Of a stretch of 64,000 bases of DNA, positions 1 to 8,229 are shown one piece after another. The notes under the pieces are model-generated. The model was not told where the DNA came from and did no database searches. It saw nothing but the letters and a program-made list of their open reading frames with translations. The stretch is from Limnobacter sp. SAORIC-580. GTDB lineage: Bacteria; Pseudomonadota; Gammaproteobacteria; Burkholderiales; Burkholderiaceae_B. The stretch covers positions 3,038,001-3,102,000 of the forward strand of contig NZ_CP053084.1 of the NCBI RefSeq assembly GCF_013004065.1, given 5' to 3'. Within the stretch, counting starts at the first letter, position 1. Every line of letters starts with the position of its first letter. Both the position numbers and the translations under genes were made by a program.

Positions 1-204
1 GCAAAAGCGCTTGTCAAAGCTGAAACAGCTTACGGCCAGAGTATTCAGCAAGACCTTGATAAAGCAATTGGTAAATTACTGGACAAGCCCGACTGGCTGG
101 AAAAATGCATGCGTGCCATGGGTATGAGTGACACTGCGCCAGCCAGTCTTGTCACAGCAATACTTTCGCTTCGCGGTGTATTGCGGAAACTCAACGGCAT
201 TTGA
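1..204 (+). CDS. C-terminal end of an unrecognised protein (partial)
   Basis: The first reading frame is open from the window edge for 67 codons and ends in TGA. The tail is rich in Lys, Ala and Leu, reads as a helical protein end, and finishes in RKLNGI. No domain is recognisable in so short a piece and the start lies outside the window. It converges with the secreted Cys-repeat gene on the other strand, the two overlapping by 14 bases at their 3' ends. The reading is supported by protein-like composition only. Confidence 0.5.
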   Translation, partial: AKALVKAETAYGQSIQQDLDKAIGKLLDKPDWLEKCMRAMGMSDTAPASLVTAILSLRGVLRKLNGI

Positions 205-490
205 TTTCTTCTTTGAACTCGTCGTATTTGGCCTCTCGCTTCACCTTGCATTCGCCATCGCGATATTCCTCTTTCCAGGGTGCATCGGCCACAGGCGAAA
301 AGCCATCTTCGCACTTCACTTCTTTTTTGTATTCATAGGGCTTGGATTCAATTTTGACCAGGCACGGGCCATCCCAATACTCTTGCTTGCTGCGTTCCCA
401 ATAGCCATAGTCGCCGCCACCCCAAGCCAAGGCAGGTGCGGTGAATGCAAATGCGGTCACGGTTGCGGTTAAGGCGATGAACGGCTTCAT
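191..490 (-). CDS. Small secreted protein with two Cys-containing repeats
   Basis: A 99-residue protein with a clear Sec signal peptide (MKPF, hydrophobic core, cleavage after APALA near residue 22), so it is probably periplasmic or secreted. The mature part contains two copies of a 23-25 residue unit around residues 37-62 and 75-99. The shared pattern is Y/W-x-DG-x-C-x-VK-x-E-x-K-x-Y-E/D-Y/F-K-x-E-V/I-KC, and each copy carries two Cys that could form an internal disulphide. A GAGGTAGT ribosome binding site lies ahead of the ATG. No family is recognised and no function is proposed. Confidence 0.75.
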   Translation of the reverse strand: MKPFIALTATVTAFAFTAPALAWGGGDYGYWERSKQEYWDGPCLVKIESKPYEYKKEVKCEDGFSPVADAPWKEEYRDGECKVKREAKYDEFKEEIKCR

Positions 491-606
491 GGGTACTACC
501 TCGAGGTGTTTGCGGTTGAGGTAATAACGGGTGGGTCGAAGGGGGAGTTGACGGGGACTGATTGCTTTATTGGATTTGGACGTTACTTACATGTTGGGAT
601 TGACTA

Positions 607-822
607 ATGAAAAAATCACTATCGAATACATGGGGCAGTTGGTTCGAAGGCGAAAAAGTTTCTGAGGACTTTATGGAAGAAAGGGAGCAGGATATTCTCT
701 CAGGGGAGTATTTGGAAAAATACGAATACAATTTTTCTTTGACCGATCTGGTGCAAACAGACACCAAACGGCATTCAATTTCAAATTCAAACTCCTTAGT
801 AATATTGACTAGGAAATTCTGA
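607..822 (+). pseudogene. Remnant of a VapB-type antitoxin C-terminus
   Basis: Residues 8-28 of this 71-codon frame follow the pattern TW-x2-WF-x-G-x3-S-x-DFM-x3-REQ. This is the toxin-binding tail of VapB/AbrB-type antitoxins, whose known members end with a stretch like TWDEWFDG...STDFM..REQ. The N-terminal swapped-hairpin DNA-binding domain is absent, no VapC toxin gene follows, and after REQ the sequence becomes unrelated. I read it as a decayed antitoxin gene at the edge of the Rhs locus. The identification rests on one short motif. Confidence 0.45.
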
Positions 823-929
823 TTCTCCTCGAGAAAACCCGTATCAATCTCGTAAACACCGGGGACTTCACTTAATGACTTCAGCGTTTGGGTTTTCAAT
901 CCAGAATGCTCAACAAACCCTCCTAATGG

Positions 930-1337
930 CTAACGAAATTCACTAATTGAAGTGACCGCGCCACTGCCCGGGTCAAAACTTAATTGCAAATCACCGTCAT
1001 TACTTGAGGCAAGAAAAATCGCTTCAGATCCTCGAAGAAATATGTCGTAGTAACAGAATTGAACATCACCTTTATTTTTCGGTAGATCAGCTATCCGATG
1101 GCCATCGGCAGACAATACATATGCTCGATTCTTCTTGATTTCGTAAGGAGCTTCGATCACAAAAATATTTGATTGAAAATTTTTAGCTACTAACCCATCT
1201 GAACACTCAAGCGAAAACTCCACTCCATTAAAACTCCAAACAACCTTTTTTGGGAGTCGCTCTCCAACGCTTAGGCCCAAGGTGTTAGCCCCCGACATGT
1301 AAGGTGCATAAATCTCTTTTAGTTCAAAATTTTCCAT
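930..1337 (-). CDS. Candidate immunity protein for the orphan Rhs tip
   Basis: A 135-residue soluble protein without a signal peptide. It begins 7 bases downstream of the orphan Rhs tip stop codon, the usual position of an immunity gene. I chose the ATG at 1337 (MENFELKEIY) because GAGG sits 5 bases upstream; a start at 1370 would overlap the tip. No immunity family is recognised from the residues, which predict a beta-rich fold, so the role is inferred from position and size. Base composition is AT-richer than the surrounding core genes, which is common for immunity genes of polymorphic toxins. Confidence 0.6.
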   Translation of the reverse strand: MENFELKEIYAPYMSGANTLGLSVGERLPKKVVWSFNGVEFSLECSDGLVAKNFQSNIFVIEAPYEIKKNRAYVLSADGHRIADLPKNKGDVQFCYYDIFLRGSEAIFLASSNDGDLQLSFDPGSGAVTSISEFR

Positions 1338-1344
1338 ACTGACC

Positions 1345-2496
1345 TCAATTAATTGGCCTCGGTTCACCAATAGGAATCAACTTTGCTCGATCAGAATAAT
1401 TCAAAATTTGCACTTGACTTCCGCCACCAGCATAAACAGTACCTTCGAAAGTTTGAGGTCCCACTGTACCTCGTTGTATCTGAACACCCTCCGGAATCAG
1501 AAACTTTTGCACAGTCCCCACCTCTGGTTTAAATTCTGGTGTCACAGCCAGCTCGTTTCTCACGTAATTTACATTTGGAATATTATCTGTGGTTGCCCAC
1601 CCTCCAGGGCGGGTCTGTCCGGGCGACATCGCCATTTCTATCATCATTCCACCCTTTGGTCCTGGCTCTGATATTAGAGGTGCACCAGGCATCCAAGGTT
1701 CTGAGTTTTTGGGTGCTGGCAATGCCAGTACCTCTGTCCCCTCTTCGCCCTTCAACCCCCACGGATCCACCCAGGTCATGGGGTTCGGCGCGTACTGGTA
1801 GGCGTTCATTCCACCCAGCAAACCGATTGGGTCTTGCGTGGTGAACTGCCCGCAGTTGGGGTCGTAGTAGCGGTGCCTGTTGTAGTGTAGCCCCGTTTCT
1901 TCGTCGTAATACTGCCCTTGAAACCGCAGTGGGTTATCCACTTCGTTCACATGCGCAAGGGCCAGCGCACCGTAGGTTTTGAAGGTGCTGGACCACACAA
2001 CTTCGGCTTTTGCGTTGGTGATTTCTCGCGGAGTGCCGATGTGGTCGGTGTGGTAGTGGTAGACCTGCCCGTGTTGCACCAAGGCCAGCGGTTTGAAGCT
2101 CAAAGGTTCAAACAAATAAGAGCGGCTTGGTTTGGTACTGCCATCACTGCTGGTGTTGCTCACACCCTCATTGATTTCACCCAACAGCACATCACCATTC
2201 CAGTAAAAGGTGGTGGTGCCCTGCTCAGTGCTTTTTGAAATCCGCCTGCCCAGCGCGTCGTAGGCGTAGCGGGTTATAACCCCCGCCACGTTCACTTCAA
2301 CAAGCTGGTTTTGGGCGTTGTAGCGGTAGCGCGTTACCTGCCCTTGGCGTGGTCCGCGCTCAACAATTTCTTCTACGCGGTTGCCGCGATCGTCGTAATT
2401 AAAGCGCCTGTTGCCTTGGCGCTTTAACCTGTTACCCGGGGTTTGTTGTGGCGTTGGGGCCGTTAGCTTCTGGAATGACCTCGCACCAAAGTTTAC
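1345..2496 (-). pseudogene. Orphan Rhs core-end plus toxin-tip cassette
   Basis: The frame is open for 384 codons but has no plausible own start; an internal GTG at 2295 lies in the middle of the RHS core. The first two thirds duplicate the 3' part of the Rhs core of the adjacent full-length gene, ending in the conserved core-closing stretch PIGLLGGMNAYQYAPNP...DPWGL. A different tip of about 135 residues follows (GEEGTEVLALP ... GEPRPIN), with the segments GGWATTDNIPNV, FLIPEGVQIQRG and GGGSQVQILN. The tip resembles C-terminal toxin domains of polymorphic toxins, but I cannot name its activity. Such orphan tips are known to become active after recombination into the upstream rhs gene. Confidence 0.7.
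1752..2452. repeat. Direct repeat of Rhs core 3' end, copy 1
   Basis: This stretch matches 3252-3973 nearly base for base. The offset is exactly 1500 bases from 1752 to about 2215. A 21-base length difference follows (copy 2 encodes a few extra residues near 3720-3760), and the offset is then 1521. Homology fades after a further 9-base deletion near 2452-2477. This is the recombination substrate linking the orphan tip to the full-length rhs gene. Confidence 0.9.
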
Positions 2497-2536
2497 TTAA
2501 GTCGTTTGTGCAAAGCGTTCAAAAGACTCAGATAAA

Positions 2537-2773
2537 TCAAGCAACAAATCGAACACTATATTTGGACGTGTTATGACGAATGTCCTCAGCCAATATTTTC
2601 AAATATTTTTGACCCTCTGATTGATACTTCTCGATCTCCTCTTTACTCAGTTTAATCTTAGCCTCGAACATACCTACCCCCCCGCATAAAACACCAAAAA
2701 AAAGCTCTCCAGACTCATTTTCAAAAAGTCGATAAGACTCGTAATAGTCTAAAAAAATATCTTTCTCTTTCAT
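2537..2773 (-). CDS. Candidate immunity protein for the full-length Rhs toxin
   Basis: A 78-residue acidic and lysine-rich protein (MKEKDIFLDYYESYRLF ...). Its ATG overlaps the rhs stop codon by one base (TAATG), so translation is coupled to the toxin. Position, size and lack of a signal peptide fit a cytoplasmic immunity protein against the 159-residue tip of the upstream gene. A Gly-rich segment, FFGVLCGGVGMFEAKIKL, lies in the middle. No family is recognised. The function is inferred entirely from the toxin-immunity arrangement. Confidence 0.65.
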   Translation of the reverse strand: MKEKDIFLDYYESYRLFENESGELFFGVLCGGVGMFEAKIKLSKEEIEKYQSEGQKYLKILAEDIRHNTSKYSVRFVA

Positions 2774-5700
2774 TATGGTTTAACTCCAATCGTATTTGCC
2801 GAATAGCCGCCGATGGGGAACTGATCCACAACTATCTCTGGCATGCCTCCCTTTGTATATCCGCCCCATTTAAATAATTCATTAGCTCCACGCTCAAAAC
2901 CAGACGGAAACCTAGCGTTATGCAAAAGAGGATTGTGAACATCAACTCGCATAAGTTCTTCATTCCAAGCATTTTCGGGGATACTTAGTTCCTTTTTAAT
3001 AAAATCCAAGCTTCCATTGGCTTTACCTAATAACTTATCCATTGCCGATTTAGTAGTTATAAATTGACCTGTAGGATCTCCGGCCATAGGTTTGCCTGCT
3101 ACGAATCGTTCATAAGCACTTTTGGGGATCAAATAGGAACCTCCACCTCTGAAGGTTTCCAAGTGTGAAACAACACCAACTCTCTTGTCTGACAACCAAG
3201 GGCTTGTTCTAGAATCTCCAGAGAATTCAGACTCATTTCCTTCCTTACAACTCAACCCCCACGGATCCACCCATGTCATGGGGTTCGGTGCGTACTGGTA
3301 CGCATTCATTCCACCCAGCAAACCAATGGGGTCTTGCGTGGTGAACTGCCCGCTGTTGGGGTCGTAGTAGCGGTGCCTGTTGTAGTGTAGCCCCGTTTCT
3401 TCGTCGTAATACTGACCTTGAAACCGCAGTGGGTTATCCACCTCGTTCACATGCGCAAGGGCCAGCGCACCGTAGGTTTTGAAGGTGCTGGACCACACAA
3501 CTTCGGCTTTTGCGTTGGTAATTTCTCGCGGGGTGCCGATGTGGTCGGTGTGGTAGTGGTACACATGCCCGTGTTGCACCAAGGCCAGCGGTTTGAAGCT
3601 GAAAGGTTCAAACAAATAAGAGCGGCTCGGTTTGGTACTGCCATCACTGCTGGTGTTGCTCACACCCTCATTGATTTCACTCAGCAGCACATCACCATTC
3701 CAGTAAAACGTAGTAGTGCTGATGGTGCTTTGCTGTGCACCGGGTTCGGTGGTTTTACTAATCCGCCTGCCCAGTGCGTCGTAGGCGTAGCGGGTAATAA
3801 CCCCCGCCACGTTCACTTCAACAAGCTGGTTTTGGGCGTTGTAGCGGTAGCGCGTTACCTGCCCTTGGCGTGGGCCGCGCTCAACAATTTCTTCTACGCG
3901 GTTGCCGCGATCGTCGTAATTAAAGCGCCTGTTGCCTTGGCGCTTTAACCTGTTGCCCGGGGTTTGTTGTGGCCTGCGGGCATTGGGGCTAGCAGGCTCT
4001 GGCAAGGCACGGCTTGCTTGTGCATCGGTGGCCTCTTGCCCCTCCAGCGCCTCAAGCAAATTGCTTGCGGGGTCGAATAAAAATGCTTCCGGTGTGGGGC
4101 CTTCCACCACGCGCAAGCGGTCCAGCAGATCGTAGTGGTAAAGGCTGGTGCCATGGCCTTGGTCGTCAATGCGTACCAGTTGGTTGCTCTGGTTGTAGCA
4201 GTAGCGCCGGCGGGAAACGGTGGGGGAAAGTTCATCCCTTCGTTCGGTTTTAGAACCGTTTGCTCTGCGATTTACCTGCCCCACCAGCCTGCCCTGTGGG
4301 TCGTACAGGCTTTGGGTGTGAACCTGGTTGCCCAGCTTGCGCACCACTTCACGGCCCAGGGTGTCGCGCTCGAACTGCGCCAGTAGTTCACCGTTGAAGT
4401 TAATTTCGCTGAGCAAACCCAAGGCGTTGTACTGGTAGGCCAAAGCACCCGAAGGTAGCCCACCACCCATTGCGCCCCAGCTGGTTTGCTTGAGCCAGCC
4501 TGCCGGGTTGTATTGGTGATCAATTCGATGCTGGTCTTGACGCTCGGCCAGTACGCGGCCTTCGGCATCTACCTCCCATTGCAGGGTGCGGTGCGCGTTG
4601 CTGGCTTGAACCAACTGGCCTTGCGGGTTGTAAGCAAAGGTGGCTTCTTCACCATCGCTTTGCCGGGCTTTCAACAATCGGCCCAAGGCATCGCGCTTGT
4701 AGCGTGAGTAGGCCAGTGGCTGCTTGGGTATTTGATCCAGACACAGCCCGTTTGCGGCACCGTGTAACACGCCCCATTCCTGCTTTTCAAGCAGGTGGCC
4801 CACTGCGTTGTACTGGTAGGTTTGCACCCGGCCATCGAAGCCGCTTTCTTTGGTTAAGCGTTCGGCAAGGTCGTATTCAAAGTGGCAGCTTTGACCGTTT
4901 TCGTTTTGCAGTTCGATCAAATTGCGTTCGCTGTCGTAGCGGTAGCGAAGGGTAAAACCTTGTGCATCAATGCGTGCGGTGGGCTGGCTTAATTTGTCGG
5001 CATATTCGTAAACCGCGCTGCGGCCGGTGGGGTCGGTAATACGTTCAAGCTGGCCCAGTGGGCCGTAGCTGTATTCGGTGCTTAGGCCCTCGTGGTTGGT
5101 GGCGCGGGTGCATCGACCCAGTAAGTCGTAGGCGTAATAGGCACTGCGCCCCAGCGGGTTGCTTATGCCTGCCAGCCGCCCCCAGGCGTCGAATTGGTAA
5201 GTGTTGCTTTGCCCCAGTGCATTGGTTTGCGCTTGCAGCTGGCCTTGCGCGTTGTACAACATGCGCGTGCTTTGGCCCAAGGGGTTTGTTACTTCACACA
5301 ACAAACCCAGGTGGTTGTAACGGTAGCGAGTGGTGGCACCTGTGGCATCGGTGTGGCTGGCCAGCAAACCTTCGGCTGTGTAAGTGTTGCTGCGCACATG
5401 GCCTTCAGCATTGATGTGCTTTAACACCTGCCCCTGTGCGTTGACTTCAAACCTGTGCAGCTGCCCAAGCTTGTTGGTGTACGCCACCAAATGGCCTTGG
5501 CTGTTGTACTGAAACTGCTCTCGGTGGCCCAGCGCATCAATGCGTTCCAACACTTGCCCATTGCTGTTGTAGGTGGTGCGTGTAACAGCGCCTTCAGGGC
5601 CCTTTTCAAGCACGGGTAGGCCTTGGGCATTGAACTGGTATTCAGTGCGTGCACCGCGGCTATCCATGGCAACGTTGGTAGCCGTGCCGTGAATATCCCA

Positions 5701-7800
5701 TTCAAACCGGTAGTGGTAGGTGGGTTGACCACCCACAGGGTCGCCCCACTGGCGCACGCAGCGGGAGTGTTCGCCCGCCTGCTCCCATTCAAAGTAAATG
5801 TTGTAACCGCTTTTTAGCGTGCGCTGAACCAGCACATTGCGTTTGTTGTAGGCGTATTGTTCTTCAAAGCCCGCAGCATCGCTTACGGCCACAAGCTGGC
5901 CCTGTGCGTTGTAGCGGTATTGCACCAGTATCAGTTGATTCAAACCCAATTGGTTTTGTTCAAGGGCGGTGTCGGTTTCGTCTGCTGAACAACCTTTGGC
6001 CAGTTGGGCAATTTGTGCAAGCAAGCCTTGTTCGTTGTAACCCAGTACCCAACTGCTTTGGCTGCTGTAGAGGTGGGTGGGAACGCCGTGCGTGTAGTCG
6101 ATAGCAAGTGCATTGCCAAAGGCGTCTTCAATGCGAACCAGCGAGAAGCGCTGTGTTTCGTTTTGCGTGGGTTCGCTGCCCTGCGCCAATTCAAGATGTT
6201 CAAAGTGCCAGGCCAAGCCCAACCCGTTGCTGGCTTGCAGACGGTAGGCTGTTTCTGCGGTGCGCGTCAGGGTTAAAAATTCACTGGTGTTGGTGCAGCG
6301 CTGGCCTACCTTCAAGGGCTTGAAGTAAACCGTGCGGCCTTCCTCGTCGATGTAGTTCAGGCTGCTTTCCAGTGCACCCGCCTGGGCTAGCAGGTGCTGG
6401 CTTAAGGGGTGCGCCCAACCGGCCCCAAGCCCTGCATTGAATCCTTGTTCTGCAAGGCTGCTGCGGTAAGTGCGCTGCCAGTTCAAGCCCACCAGGCCGG
6501 GCATTGAGCAATCGAGCAATTGCAGCAGTTCTTCACCGTTGATCATGCTGATGGGTTCACCGGCTGTTTTGGTGTCGGCCACTTTGGGTGTGTTTGCACC
6601 TTGTGTATTGCTCGCTGCCGGCTTGCCGGGCTCAGCAGGCTTTGCCGCTGCGGTGGTGGTGGTGCTGTTTTTTGAAGATCGGTTGCCAGAGGGCGCACCA
6701 TCGATTGAACGCAGTTTGGAGGCCTGTGCCTTTTCAAGCGCCTTGGCGTAATTGGCCAGGTGTCTAATTGCAGCCTGGGTAAATGGGCCCACTTTGCTGG
6801 CACCGTTTGCAACCCTGGCACCCACTCGCGCTGCGCCCACGGCAAGGCTTCCGCCGAATGTGGCCAGTGCCAGCAGCACTTCAATGCCTATGGCCACCAC
6901 CACCGTGGCTGCATTACGCAAGCGCCGCAGGTGGGGTACGCTTTCAGAATATCCGTCCAGAAATTCAAACAGGCCTGTGCGCAACAGGCGATCTGATCCA
7001 ATCAGGTTGAACAGGCGCATGCCTTCCTTCAAGGCCGCGATCATTTCTTGCGCGGTGTTGTAGGCCGCCATGCCCGCACCCACCAGCATTTGCTGAATTT
7101 GCGCAAAGTTGGAATTGATCAGCGTCTCGAACCCAGCGCAGGTGGCCTTTACTGCATTCACAGTGAACTCAACACTGATCTTGATCAGGCTCCACAAACC
7201 TTCGATAAAGCCCATGGCTGCAGCGCCAGCGCCCTGCCCAACGGCTTTGCCTTCTTCCCACAGTTCATGAATGCGGTGTTTCACCTTGAACTCAAGGTTT
7301 TGTGCATCGTGTTCGCGCCAGCGGGCCAGCAAAATAGTGGCCATTTCAACCAGTGCTTTTCCGCGTTCGTATTCCGTGCTGCCAGCTTGGTGTGCAAGCA
7401 GTTTGGTTTCACTGGCCCAGTAAATGCTGTTGGGGTTGAGCAGGTCTTTTTGCGGGTTGGCTGTCAGCGGTATTTTTATCACCAGCAAATCGCCAGTGAA
7501 TGCGGCTGTGCGTTGCCTTTCGCTGCGGCCCACGAAAAAACCATCGGCATACATATCGCCCTGCACCAGGCCAAAGTGGGTAAGCACTTTGCAATCGACG
7601 GTGTCGCCGGTGCGCGTGCGCGGAAACCCATGCAGCATCAGTTCATCGAGTTCGGTGTCGTTGATCGACTCTCTGTGCAGCGCCAACCAGGGTGACAGTT
7701 CGGTGCGTTTGTCGAAAAACGCCCAATAGTTGCCGCGAAAACGCAGCCCCAAACCAGACTTTACCGATTGACCAAAAACGGGAAGTTGAACGAAATCCAT
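2773..7800 (-). CDS. Rhs polymorphic toxin
   Basis: A 1675-residue Rhs/YD-repeat protein of the kind used in contact-dependent competition, often loaded on type VI secretion. Residues 1-290 are a family-specific N-terminal region. Residues 294-322 are hydrophobic (AATVVVAIGIEVLLALATFGG), as in Rhs effectors with prePAAR/TM regions, but I see no PAAR domain. Residues about 414-448 (GEPISMINGEELL...NWQRTYRSS) match the entry segment before the beta-cage. YD repeats such as YRYNAQGQL and YEYADKL fill residues 600-1450. The core closes at about 1490-1516 (DPIGLLGGMNAYQ...DPWGL). The last 159 residues are a variable tip ending in FPIGGYSANTIGVKP, with no family I can name. No secretion or VgrG gene is in the window. 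Confidence 0.92.
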   Translation of the reverse strand: MDFVQLPVFGQSVKSGLGLRFRGNYWAFFDKRTELSPWLALHRESINDTELDELMLHGFPRTRTGDTVDCKVLTHFGLVQGDMYADGFFVGRSERQRTAAFTGDLLVIKIPLTANPQKDLLNPNSIYWASETKLLAHQAGSTEYERGKALVEMATILLARWREHDAQNLEFKVKHRIHELWEEGKAVGQGAGAAAMGFIEGLWSLIKISVEFTVNAVKATCAGFETLINSNFAQIQQMLVGAGMAAYNTAQEMIAALKEGMRLFNLIGSDRLLRTGLFEFLDGYSESVPHLRRLRNAATVVVAIGIEVLLALATFGGSLAVGAARVGARVANGASKVGPFTQAAIRHLANYAKALEKAQASKLRSIDGAPSGNRSSKNSTTTTAAAKPAEPGKPAASNTQGANTPKVADTKTAGEPISMINGEELLQLLDCSMPGLVGLNWQRTYRSSLAEQGFNAGLGAGWAHPLSQHLLAQAGALESSLNYIDEEGRTVYFKPLKVGQRCTNTSEFLTLTRTAETAYRLQASNGLGLAWHFEHLELAQGSEPTQNETQRFSLVRIEDAFGNALAIDYTHGVPTHLYSSQSSWVLGYNEQGLLAQIAQLAKGCSADETDTALEQNQLGLNQLILVQYRYNAQGQLVAVSDAAGFEEQYAYNKRNVLVQRTLKSGYNIYFEWEQAGEHSRCVRQWGDPVGGQPTYHYRFEWDIHGTATNVAMDSRGARTEYQFNAQGLPVLEKGPEGAVTRTTYNSNGQVLERIDALGHREQFQYNSQGHLVAYTNKLGQLHRFEVNAQGQVLKHINAEGHVRSNTYTAEGLLASHTDATGATTRYRYNHLGLLCEVTNPLGQSTRMLYNAQGQLQAQTNALGQSNTYQFDAWGRLAGISNPLGRSAYYAYDLLGRCTRATNHEGLSTEYSYGPLGQLERITDPTGRSAVYEYADKLSQPTARIDAQGFTLRYRYDSERNLIELQNENGQSCHFEYDLAERLTKESGFDGRVQTYQYNAVGHLLEKQEWGVLHGAANGLCLDQIPKQPLAYSRYKRDALGRLLKARQSDGEEATFAYNPQGQLVQASNAHRTLQWEVDAEGRVLAERQDQHRIDHQYNPAGWLKQTSWGAMGGGLPSGALAYQYNALGLLSEINFNGELLAQFERDTLGREVVRKLGNQVHTQSLYDPQGRLVGQVNRRANGSKTERRDELSPTVSRRRYCYNQSNQLVRIDDQGHGTSLYHYDLLDRLRVVEGPTPEAFLFDPASNLLEALEGQEATDAQASRALPEPASPNARRPQQTPGNRLKRQGNRRFNYDDRGNRVEEIVERGPRQGQVTRYRYNAQNQLVEVNVAGVITRYAYDALGRRISKTTEPGAQQSTISTTTFYWNGDVLLSEINEGVSNTSSDGSTKPSRSYLFEPFSFKPLALVQHGHVYHYHTDHIGTPREITNAKAEVVWSSTFKTYGALALAHVNEVDNPLRFQGQYYDEETGLHYNRHRYYDPNSGQFTTQDPIGLLGGMNAYQYAPNPMTWVDPWGLSCKEGNESEFSGDSRTSPWLSDKRVGVVSHLETFRGGGSYLIPKSAYERFVAGKPMAGDPTGQFITTKSAMDKLLGKANGSLDFIKKELSIPENAWNEELMRVDVHNPLLHNARFPSGFERGANELFKWGGYTKGGMPEIVVDQFPIGGYSANTIGVKP
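3252..3973. repeat. Direct repeat of Rhs core 3' end, copy 2 (inside rhs)
   Basis: This is the counterpart of 1752-2452, located within the full-length rhs gene. It encodes the end of the YD-repeat cage up to the DPWGL boundary, after which the two toxin tips diverge completely. Recombination between the copies would delete about 1.5 kb (the current tip and its immunity gene) and fuse the second tip to the core. Confidence 0.9.
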
Positions 7801-7882
7801 AGAAGCGGTGCTGGCGAATAACCGTGCGAAGTTACTTGCCAGCCTGGATTTCGGCGAATTGAATCAGTTTGGGTGATGTTTA

Positions 7883-7906
7883 CCGGGTGATGGGGTGAGC
7901 ACCCGG
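7883..7906. terminator. Hairpin between rhs and the HipB-like gene
   Basis: CCGGGTG and CACCCGG form a perfect 7-bp stem with a 10-base loop. It lies just downstream of the HTH gene as transcribed leftward. No U-tract follows on either strand, so it is at best a weak terminator, or a regulatory element upstream of rhs. Confidence 0.3.
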
Positions 7907-7924
7907 CTTTGAGCTTGCCCCTAG

Positions 7925-8206
7925 TTAAACGATTTTTGCGTTTCTAAAAAGCTGGTCAACAGTGAGGCGAGCCAGGCTGCTTTCATCGCGAGGATCGGTT
8001 GAGGAATACATGCTGACCTGTAGCGCATCAAGCACGGCGAACAGGCGGTTCACGCTGATCGACCCCGGGTTTTTCTCCAGAGAAGACACCGTGCGCTGAT
8101 CTATACCAAGCCTCTCGCCCAATTGTTTTTGGGTAAGGCCCAATTCTCGCCTGCGCGTGCGAATCAGCACGGTGACATCACTCAGATTTACTTTTTTCAG
8201 TGCCAT
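7925..8206 (-). CDS. HipB-like XRE-family regulator
   Basis: A 93-residue protein with a Cro/C1-type helix-turn-helix at about residues 12-65. Recognisable elements are RRRELGLTQKQLGERLGI, the turn into DQRTVSSLEKNPGSIS, and a helix with FAVLDALQVSM. The pattern is that of HipB antitoxins, where an ENNP-like motif follows the recognition helix. No hipA kinase gene adjoins it: the neighbours are rhs and an aldehyde dehydrogenase gene whose stop lies 23 bases upstream. It may be an orphan antitoxin or a stand-alone repressor. No good Shine-Dalgarno sequence precedes the ATG. Confidence 0.8.
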   Translation of the reverse strand: MALKKVNLSDVTVLIRTRRRELGLTQKQLGERLGIDQRTVSSLEKNPGSISVNRLFAVLDALQVSMYSSTDPRDESSLARLTVDQLFRNAKIV

Positions 8207-8229
8207 AGTATTTTGAATCTACTCGGTAA

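Noticed and set aside
567-899. A 110-codon minus-strand frame opposite the VapB-like remnant
   Set aside because: It begins at TTG, has no ribosome binding site, and its second half is the antisense of the antitoxin-like motif. Its first half might be a decayed toxin tip but nothing supports expression.
7048-7695. A long plus-strand frame (215 codons) inside rhs
   Set aside because: Antisense to the well-supported Rhs N-terminal region, with no family features; a shadow caused by codon bias.
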